Shown here: in pieces, positions 32,249 to 36,886 of the stretch
Position numbering within the stretch: position 1 is the stretch's first letter
Layout of the letters: each line of letters opens with the position of its first letter
NCBI GenBank assembly: GCA_015295905.1
Contig: DVEB01000097.1
Coordinates: forward strand, 1-36,886
DNA from: Synechococcales cyanobacterium M55_K2018_004
GTDB lineage: Bacteria > Cyanobacteriota > Cyanobacteriia > Elainellales > Elainellaceae
Direction of reading: 5' to 3'
DNA: 36,886 bases
Made by a program: the position numbers and the translations under genes
The notes under the pieces: generated by a model
Told to the model about the DNA's origin: nothing
The model's input: the letters and a program-made list of their open reading frames with translations, nothing else
Databases searched by the model: none

Positions 32249-32371
32249 AACGTCAGTTGGGGTTTTCAGGGATGGGGGCGCTGCGCGGTGAGCAGTGCCC
32301 CAAAGCCCTTGCTGTTCCGTGCGCGACGCGCACGGAACAGCAAGGGCTTCAGCGTATCCCGAATTCACGTT
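32249..32371 (-). repeat. Family A element, copy A9 (123 bp)
   Basis: Reverse orientation. Hairpin 1 is perfect (GCCCTTGCTGTTCCGTGCG against CGCACGGAACAGCAAGGGC, where A2 has an A-T pair at the outer position). Hairpin 2 is degraded. Its outermost two bases form part of the stop codon of the upstream leftward gene. Confidence 0.92.
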
Positions 32372-32693
32372 AAAACAGGTTTGGGGTGGCCGTATCTGCT
32401 GCTTGGGGTTCTGCCTGCGAACTGGGCTGGGGTTGTTGCTGAATGACCAAGGGAGGTTCCGTAATCATGCCAACGAGGCGATCGCTCGGAAAGCACAGCA
32501 TTGCTTTGCCTTCGTTGACGGGAATCTGGAAGACTCGCTGACCCCGCTTTTCGGGAGGATTAACCACCGTTTCAAACAACTGTTGCAGTAGCAAATTGTT
32601 GGAAGGAATCATCACCATGTATTGCAGGCCGCCTTCCAGCAGCAGGGTGACGGAAACCTCTGGGGGCGGTGGAGTGGTTTGCATTTCAGCCAT
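32370..32693 (-). CDS. Hypothetical protein (107 aa), stop codon shared with a repeat
   Basis: This is a small soluble protein, starting MAEMQTTPPPPEVSVTLLLEGGLQYMVMIPSNNLLLQQLFETVV and continuing with QRVFQIPVNEGKAMLCFPSDRLVGMITEPPLVI. It ends in a Gln/Pro/Ala-rich tail (QQQPQPSSQAEPQAADTATPNLF). The strand-helix pattern and clear GAGGT ribosome-binding site eight bases before the ATG at 32693 support a real gene, probably a cyanobacteria-specific conserved protein. No function can be given. Its TAA stop is made from one host base and the first two bases of repeat copy A9, so the present C-terminus may have been set by that insertion. Confidence 0.75.
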   Translation of the reverse strand: MAEMQTTPPPPEVSVTLLLEGGLQYMVMIPSNNLLLQQLFETVVNPPEKRGQRVFQIPVNEGKAMLCFPSDRLVGMITEPPLVIQQQPQPSSQAEPQAADTATPNLF

Positions 32694-32803
32694 GAGAATA
32701 CCTCAATTGGGGGTGATGGAGCCTTGTCTTGTTTTGGTTGTAAACAGTGCGGTGATGCTGCCCTGCTCACAACCAAGAGTGAACTGAGAGTATGTTTCCC
32801 AAA

Positions 32804-34357
32804 TTAGTGATAAAAGTGGCGAATGCCTGTAACCATCATCGCCACCCCTAATTCATTTGCGGCGTTAATTGAGTCCTGGTCTCGCAGGCTACCCCCCGGT
32901 TGCACAATCGCCACAATTCCAGCCGCCGCCGCCTGCCGCACCGAGTCATCAAAGGGGAAAAAGCCATCGCTAGCTAACACCGCCCCTCTTGCTTTTTCGC
33001 CAGCCTGCTCAAGGGCCAGTTTAACAGACCCAACCCGATTCATCTGACCAGCACCGACTCCCAAAGTGGTGCGATCGCCCGTCACCACAATTGCGTTGGA
33101 CTTGACGTGCTTACACACCTTCCAGGCAAAGGCAAGTTCCGCCACTTGGTCAGGGGTAGGAGCTTTCTGCGTCACCACCTGCCACTGGGTGGGGTCGATC
33201 CCATCATCGTCTGCGGCCTGTACCAACAATCCGCCAGCGATCACCTTCACGGTTTGTGGTTCGCCCTTGCGCAGGTCGGGCAACACCAGCACCCGCACCT
33301 TTCCCTTCGACTTGAGGATTGTTTCAGCGTCAGCATCGCAAGCTGGTGCCACAACACATTCCAGGAACGTCTGGGTCAATAGTTCCGCTGTGGCAGCATC
33401 AATGCTTTGGTTGAGCGCAACAATGCCTCCAAAGGCAGACACCGAATCGGCCTCAAACGCTTTGCGGTAGGCCTCAGAGATGCTGCTACCCAAGGCCACT
33501 CCGCAGGGATTCGTGTGCTTGATGATAACGGCAGCGGCTTCAACGGGGTCAAACTCTGTCACAATCCTACGGGCAGCCTCCAGATCCACCAGGTTGTTGT
33601 AGCTGAGTTCCTTACCCTGAAGCTTGGTGGCAGCAGTCCAGCCTGTAGGGGTTGTGCCGATCTGGTACCAAGCGGCGGGTTGGTGGGGGTTTTCGCCGTA
33701 GCGCAGGGGTTGGATTTGGGTGCCAGTGAGGGCAAAGCGCTCCGGTAGGACATCTGGTTGCGGTGCAGCGGGGGAGTTGCTCAGGTAGGTGGCGATCGCC
33801 AAGTCATAGGTGGCGGTGTGCCAGAACCCCTCCAGCGCCCTAGCCTGGCGGAATTCCAAGGAGACCTCGCCATGGTTCTGGCGCAGTTCCTCCAGGTAGT
33901 CTGCGTAGCGTTCGGGATTACACAACACCGTCAGATGGGCAAAGTTTTTGGCGGCAGCCCGCAGCATGGCTGGCCCGCCGATGTCGATCTGCTCCACCGC
34001 TTCTGGGAGCGTCACCCCTGGTCTGGCGATGGTCTGCTGGAAGGGGTAGAGGTTCACCACCACTAGGTCGATGGGGCGGATCTGGTTGGCCTCTAGGTCT
34101 GCTAGGTCCTGCGGTATGTCTCGCCGGGCCAAAATGCCACCGTGGATGCGGGGGTGCAGCGTCTTCACCCGTCCGCCCAAAATTTCTGGAGAGCCAGTGT
34201 ACTCCGACACCTTCATCACGGGGATGCCAGCCTCCTTGAGGGCTTGAGCCGTCCCGCCGCTACTGACAATTTCAAATCCGAATTCCTCCACCAGACTGCG
34301 GGCAAAATCAATCAGCCCCGTCTTGTCGGAAACGCTCAGGAGTGCCAAACGTGCCAT
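32804..34357 (-). CDS. purH: Bifunctional AICAR formyltransferase / IMP cyclohydrolase
   Basis: PurH catalyses the last two steps of purine synthesis, formylating AICAR and closing the ring to IMP, in the cytosol. The product is 517 residues from the ATG at 34357, the normal family length. The IMP cyclohydrolase domain (about 1-195) has SVSDKTGLIDFA, FEIVSSGGTAQAL and GGRVKTLHPRIHGG. The AICAR transformylase domain has the catalytic KHTNPCGVALG segment, LRYGENPHQPAAWY, and the C-terminal SDGFFPFDDSVRQAAAAGI and GGSLRDQDSI. Upstream in-frame codons to 34381 add eight residues without support. The gene reads toward the small hypothetical gene, about 110 bases away, and is divergent from the esterase gene. 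Confidence 0.97.
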   Translation of the reverse strand: MARLALLSVSDKTGLIDFARSLVEEFGFEIVSSGGTAQALKEAGIPVMKVSEYTGSPEILGGRVKTLHPRIHGGILARRDIPQDLADLEANQIRPIDLVVVNLYPFQQTIARPGVTLPEAVEQIDIGGPAMLRAAAKNFAHLTVLCNPERYADYLEELRQNHGEVSLEFRQARALEGFWHTATYDLAIATYLSNSPAAPQPDVLPERFALTGTQIQPLRYGENPHQPAAWYQIGTTPTGWTAATKLQGKELSYNNLVDLEAARRIVTEFDPVEAAAVIIKHTNPCGVALGSSISEAYRKAFEADSVSAFGGIVALNQSIDAATAELLTQTFLECVVAPACDADAETILKSKGKVRVLVLPDLRKGEPQTVKVIAGGLLVQAADDDGIDPTQWQVVTQKAPTPDQVAELAFAWKVCKHVKSNAIVVTGDRTTLGVGAGQMNRVGSVKLALEQAGEKARGAVLASDGFFPFDDSVRQAAAAGIVAIVQPGGSLRDQDSINAANELGVAMMVTGIRHFYH

Positions 34358-34571
34358 AGTCTCTGCGATAAAATCCTGCACAGTCCCCCTTCAGAATAGA
34401 TGGAAACGACCATCGAGAAAATTAGGTGTTGCTTAATCTGGCGATGAAGTCTGGGTGAGAAGCAGCGAGCGTGCACCTTGTTTCCAAAACCTCATGCTTC
34501 AAATCAGCACCCCTGAAAATTATCATTTGAGGGAGCCCGTATTGAGACGTTGAGCGTTGAGAGGTTAAGCC

Positions 34572-35234
34572 TTGTCGTTAACTGCCATTTCTGTCCCGCC
34601 TCAGACGGGAGCAGCGCCGCAAGGTCTGCTAGTGCTGCTCCACGGCTGGGGAGCGAATGCCGAAGATGTGGCGGCGATCGCCACTGTTCTGAACCTGCCG
34701 GACTATCAATTACTCTTTCCAAATGGGCCGTTTGCCTACCCATACGCTGCGGCTGGCAGGGCCTGGTATAACTTCCCGGCTGACTTTACGTTCACAGGCC
34801 GCCCCAATCTCTCACACCACCCTGAACTGTTGGCCAGCCGTCAGCAGTTAAGGGAGTGGCTGCAATCTCTGGAGGGGAGTACTGGGGTTCCCCTGTCGCG
34901 TACGGTGCTGGGGGGCTTTTCTCAGGGGGGAGCCATGACCCTGGATGTAGGGTTAGGTTTACCACTGGCAGGTCTGGTGGTGTTGAGTGGCTACCTGCAC
35001 GCCCCACCGCAAACTACCCAAACCACGCTCCCGAAGGTTTTGATGGCGCATGGCACGCAGGACCTAGTGGTGCCTATCAGTGCAGCCCGACAGGCCAGAG
35101 AGAGCCTGCTGGCGATGGGGGTAGACCTGGACTATCGGGAATTGCCAATGGGACACGAAATTTCATTGAGAATTGTTGAACTGGTGCAAAACTTTACCGA
35201 GGAAATACGGTTGCACCCGCAGGAAACGGCATAG
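34572..35234 (+). CDS. Alpha/beta-hydrolase, carboxylesterase/phospholipase family
   Basis: This is a 220-residue serine hydrolase. The oxyanion-loop motif is LLHGWGANAEDV (residues 22-33). The nucleophile is S117 in GGFSQGGAM, the acid D164 in HGTQDLVVP and the base H195 in PMGHEIS. These are the arrangement and length of the small carboxylesterase/acyl-protein-thioesterase group (YpfH- and Est-like), which cleave short acyl esters or thioesters. No signal peptide is present, so it should be cytosolic. The start is a TTG at 34572 preceded by GAGAGG at good spacing; no ATG lies nearby in frame. A small 7-bp repeat series (TTGAGAC, GTTGAGC, GTTGAGA) occupies the ribosome-binding region. Confidence 0.88.
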   Translation: MSLTAISVPPQTGAAPQGLLVLLHGWGANAEDVAAIATVLNLPDYQLLFPNGPFAYPYAAAGRAWYNFPADFTFTGRPNLSHHPELLASRQQLREWLQSLEGSTGVPLSRTVLGGFSQGGAMTLDVGLGLPLAGLVVLSGYLHAPPQTTQTTLPKVLMAHGTQDLVVPISAARQARESLLAMGVDLDYRELPMGHEISLRIVELVQNFTEEIRLHPQETA

Positions 35235-35258
35235 GATGGAAGGTGGATAGAGAGCCAA

Positions 35259-35284
35259 TCTTGGGGTTCATTCTTGGGGTTCAC
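35259..35284. repeat. Short tandem duplication, 13 bp x 2
   Basis: TCTTGGGGTTCAT is followed directly by TCTTGGGGTTCAC, just after the esterase gene. Confidence 0.85.
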
Positions 35285-35296
35285 AGAGAATCCTCA

Positions 35297-35326
35297 ATCG
35301 GCACAGAACCTATCGGCACAGAACCT
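35297..35326. repeat. Short tandem duplication, 15 bp x 2, exact
   Basis: The unit ATCGGCACAGAACCT is repeated exactly, only 12 bases after the preceding tandem pair. Confidence 0.95.
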
Positions 35327-35380
35327 ATCTGTCCAGCATGATGGATGTTCATTCATTACTCCATGAGGGGGGAGGGTGTT

Positions 35381-35593
35381 ATGCGGGTATTGAGCTTTTC
35401 AGATCAAGATGTGGCTCGTATGACGGAACGAGACGTCGCAGAATTGGCCGTCCGGCTTGAGCAGGACGAGTACACCAATGTGTTTGAAGGGCTGAACGAC
35501 TGGCATCTGTTACGGGCGATCGCTTTTCAACGTCCTGAACTAGCAGAACCTTACCTCTATCTGCTGGACATTGAGCCGTTCGACGAAGCCTAG
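35381..35593 (+). CDS. DUF2555-like small protein
   Basis: This is a 70-residue soluble protein, MRVLSFSDQDVARMTERDV at its start, followed by LAVRLEQDEY and FEGLNDWHLLRAIAFQRPEL, ending YLLDIEPFDEA. The pattern and length fit the uncharacterised cyanobacterial DUF2555 family, judged from memory of that family and not from a search. The ATG at 35381 has a strong GGGGGAGGG ribosome-binding region; the frame opens 12 codons earlier without need. It is acidic and mainly helical. A 15-bp hairpin that could act on the next gene lies 108 bases after its stop. No function is known. Confidence 0.8.
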   Translation: MRVLSFSDQDVARMTERDVAELAVRLEQDEYTNVFEGLNDWHLLRAIAFQRPELAEPYLYLLDIEPFDEA

Positions 35594-35700
35594 GTCCAGG
35601 GAATAGTCCCACGGGAGACTCTGCCTTCACTATTGACTAGGAAATCAGTAAAGAACGACTGAAGCCGACAGATTTGCGAAACTATCTGCGAAACTGAGAG

Positions 35701-35742
35701 ATTCCTTGTGAAAACAGCGATGCTATCGTTTTCACAAGGAAT
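35701..35742 (+). promoter_or_regulatory. Perfect 15-bp hairpin covering the permease ribosome-binding site
   Basis: ATTCCTTGTGAAAAC pairs with GTTTTCACAAGGAAT around a 12-base loop. The right arm contains AAGGA (35736-35740), 12 bases before the ATG at 35753. It could be a repressor operator, an RNA switch hiding the ribosome-binding site, or a terminator for the preceding gene. Confidence 0.6.
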
Positions 35743-35752
35743 TTACTTTTTG

Positions 35753-36724
35753 ATGTCCAGCCCGCTCCGCCCACAAAACACAGTTAAGGCAGGGTGCAAT
35801 CCTGCTTTTGTCGGCGAGGGCGATCGCCTAGTTCCACCCATGAAATCTCCCTTCTCCCTCAAATCTGCCCAACAGGAAGCGCTCTCTGCCTGGTTGTTTC
35901 TAGCTCCAGCCCTGGTTTTGCTAGGAATTTTTGTGCTCTACCCAATCGGCTACCTTGCTTTCTTGAGCTTTACCCAGGGCATTTTTACCCGTGCTGGCCT
36001 GCATTGGGTGGGGCTACGCAATTATTGGCGATTATTTAGCAGCCCTGACTTTTGGCAGGTGGTGGGGAACACCCTCTATTTCACGGCAGCAACGGTGATC
36101 CCCAGTCTCGTTGTGCCCCTGGGGTTGGCAGTCTTGCTCAATCGCAGTATGGCTCTACGGGGGATTTTACGGACAGCCTATTTCATCCCCTCCATCACCT
36201 CCCTCGTTGCAGTCGGCTTGGGATTTCGCTGGTTGTTCCAAAACGATGGCCCAGTCAACGCATTGCTCGCTAGTTTTGGGTTACATCCAATTCCCTGGTT
36301 GGCAAGCACCACTTGGGCAATGCCTGTCCTGATTCTGCTGAGTTTTTGGAAACAGATCGGCTTTAATCTGGTGGTGTTCCTAGCTGGACTGCAAACAATC
36401 CCGAAGAACCGCTATGAGGCTGCTGAACTCGATGGGGCGAATGGGTGGCAGCGGTTTTGGTATATCACCTTACCGGGTCTACGCCCGACCCTGGTGTTTG
36501 CAACGGTAACCACGGCAATTTTCACCCTCCGCAGTTTTGAGCAGCCCTACGTGATGACTGGAGGCGGGCCGCTCAATTCCACCAATTTGCTGGTCTACTA
36601 CATCTATACCGAAGCATTTGGGCAGTTTGATTTTGGCTATGCCGCCGCCGCTGCTACTTTTTTGCTGGCCGTGACGCTGGTGTTGGTCTACCTGCAACTG
36701 CGGTTCACTCACCTGGCAGATTAG
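35753..36724 (+). CDS. Second sugar ABC permease, MalF/UgpA/LacF type
   Basis: This inner-membrane permease of about 323 residues is for a binding-protein-dependent sugar or polyol importer. It has six spans, the first around WLFLAPALVLLGIFVLYPIGYL. The EAA loop is YEAAELDGANGWQRFWYITLPGL. The ending AAAAATFLLAVTLVLVYLQLRF closes the last span. The ATG at 35753 has AAGGA upstream; an ATG at 35840 is a plausible shorter start nearer the first span, and a GTG at 35708 lies inside the hairpin. The shorter start lacks a ribosome-binding site. No MalG-type partner, ATPase or binding protein lies within the window, although one could follow beyond 36886. It is clearly related to the permease at 22114, but the two are not recent duplicates. 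Confidence 0.88.
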   Translation: MSSPLRPQNTVKAGCNPAFVGEGDRLVPPMKSPFSLKSAQQEALSAWLFLAPALVLLGIFVLYPIGYLAFLSFTQGIFTRAGLHWVGLRNYWRLFSSPDFWQVVGNTLYFTAATVIPSLVVPLGLAVLLNRSMALRGILRTAYFIPSITSLVAVGLGFRWLFQNDGPVNALLASFGLHPIPWLASTTWAMPVLILLSFWKQIGFNLVVFLAGLQTIPKNRYEAAELDGANGWQRFWYITLPGLRPTLVFATVTTAIFTLRSFEQPYVMTGGGPLNSTNLLVYYIYTEAFGQFDFGYAAAAATFLLAVTLVLVYLQLRFTHLAD

Positions 36725-36829
36725 CGCGATCGCTCCCTGTTCGACCGCGATTCCGAGGGGAGGAGCGCTCGCCTATAATCGAAGGCGAACGATGGTGTCG
36801 TAGCACACGTCAACTCTCGCTAGTTAATT

Positions 36830-36886
36830 AACGTGAATTCAGGATAAGCTGAAACCCTTGCTGTTTCGTGCGCGACGCGCACGAAA
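36830..36886 (+). repeat. Family A element, copy A10 (cut by window end)
   Basis: It begins AACGTGAATTCAGG and runs into hairpin 1, where CTGTTTCGTGCGC pairs with GCGCACGAAA. The C-G pair of other copies (GTTCCG/CGGAAC) is a T-A pair here, another compensated change. Confidence 0.9.

Noticed and set aside
34384-34571. A small gene between purH and the esterase
   Set aside because: The open frames are short, overlap the esterase start and have no familiar sequence. The 7-bp TTGAGAC-type repeats explain the pattern seen.

Overview
The window looks like chromosomal DNA from a cyanobacterium. The octamer GCGATCGC (HIP1) recurs throughout. The gene set is typical: a cyanobacterial-length LptC, a CCB2/CCB4-type cytochrome b6f haem-attachment factor, a DUF4079 membrane protein, a small DUF2555-like protein, a PTPA-CTERM surface protein and a RibBA with a cyanobacterial C-terminal extension. 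GC content is moderately high. A Leptolyngbya-like filamentous lineage is a guess from the general feel of the proteins, not something the sequence proves. No prophage, plasmid, CRISPR, rRNA or tRNA gene was seen.

Layout, left to right. 1-6000: bolA (-), a secreted helical-repeat protein (-), a subtilisin-like protease with a C-terminal P domain (+) and ribBA (+). 6000-10700: a lone DevA/LolD-type ABC ATPase (-), an MsbA-type ABC half-transporter (-) and a HAD phosphatase (-). 10900-16500: a site-2 protease with CBS domains (+), a GAF plus PP2C phosphatase (+), a PTPA-CTERM protein with its own terminator (+) and a small hypothetical (-). 16600-22000: clpC (+), then a tight three-gene RNA-modification cluster of mnmH, a 125-residue unknown and an RsmB/NSUN-type methyltransferase (+). 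22100-25000: a MalF-type sugar permease without partners, a small hypothetical (-), a PrxQ-like peroxiredoxin and a MOSC protein. 25200-28100 (-): amt with a small membrane-protein companion, and the CCB gene. 28800-34400: a PBP4-type D,D-carboxypeptidase (+), then lptC, DUF4079, a small hypothetical and purH (-). 34500-36886: a serine esterase, the DUF2555-like gene and a second MalF-type permease (+).

The genes are mostly housekeeping. The unusual signal lies between them. A 124-bp two-hairpin element with imperfect inverted ends (family A) occurs ten times in 37 kb. Its stems change by paired substitutions, which suggests that folding is under selection. A 103-bp element (family B) has three full copies and several fragments. 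In two places a family A copy begins exactly where a family B copy is cut off. Several copies sit within a few bases of stop codons, and one supplies part of a stop codon. In addition, at least fourteen intergenic places carry exact or near-exact short tandem duplications (10-21 bp units, nearly always two copies) that are unrelated in sequence. Together these point to a genome with very active small non-coding elements and repair or insertion scars. No transposase gene is present in the window, so any mobilising enzyme must act in trans.
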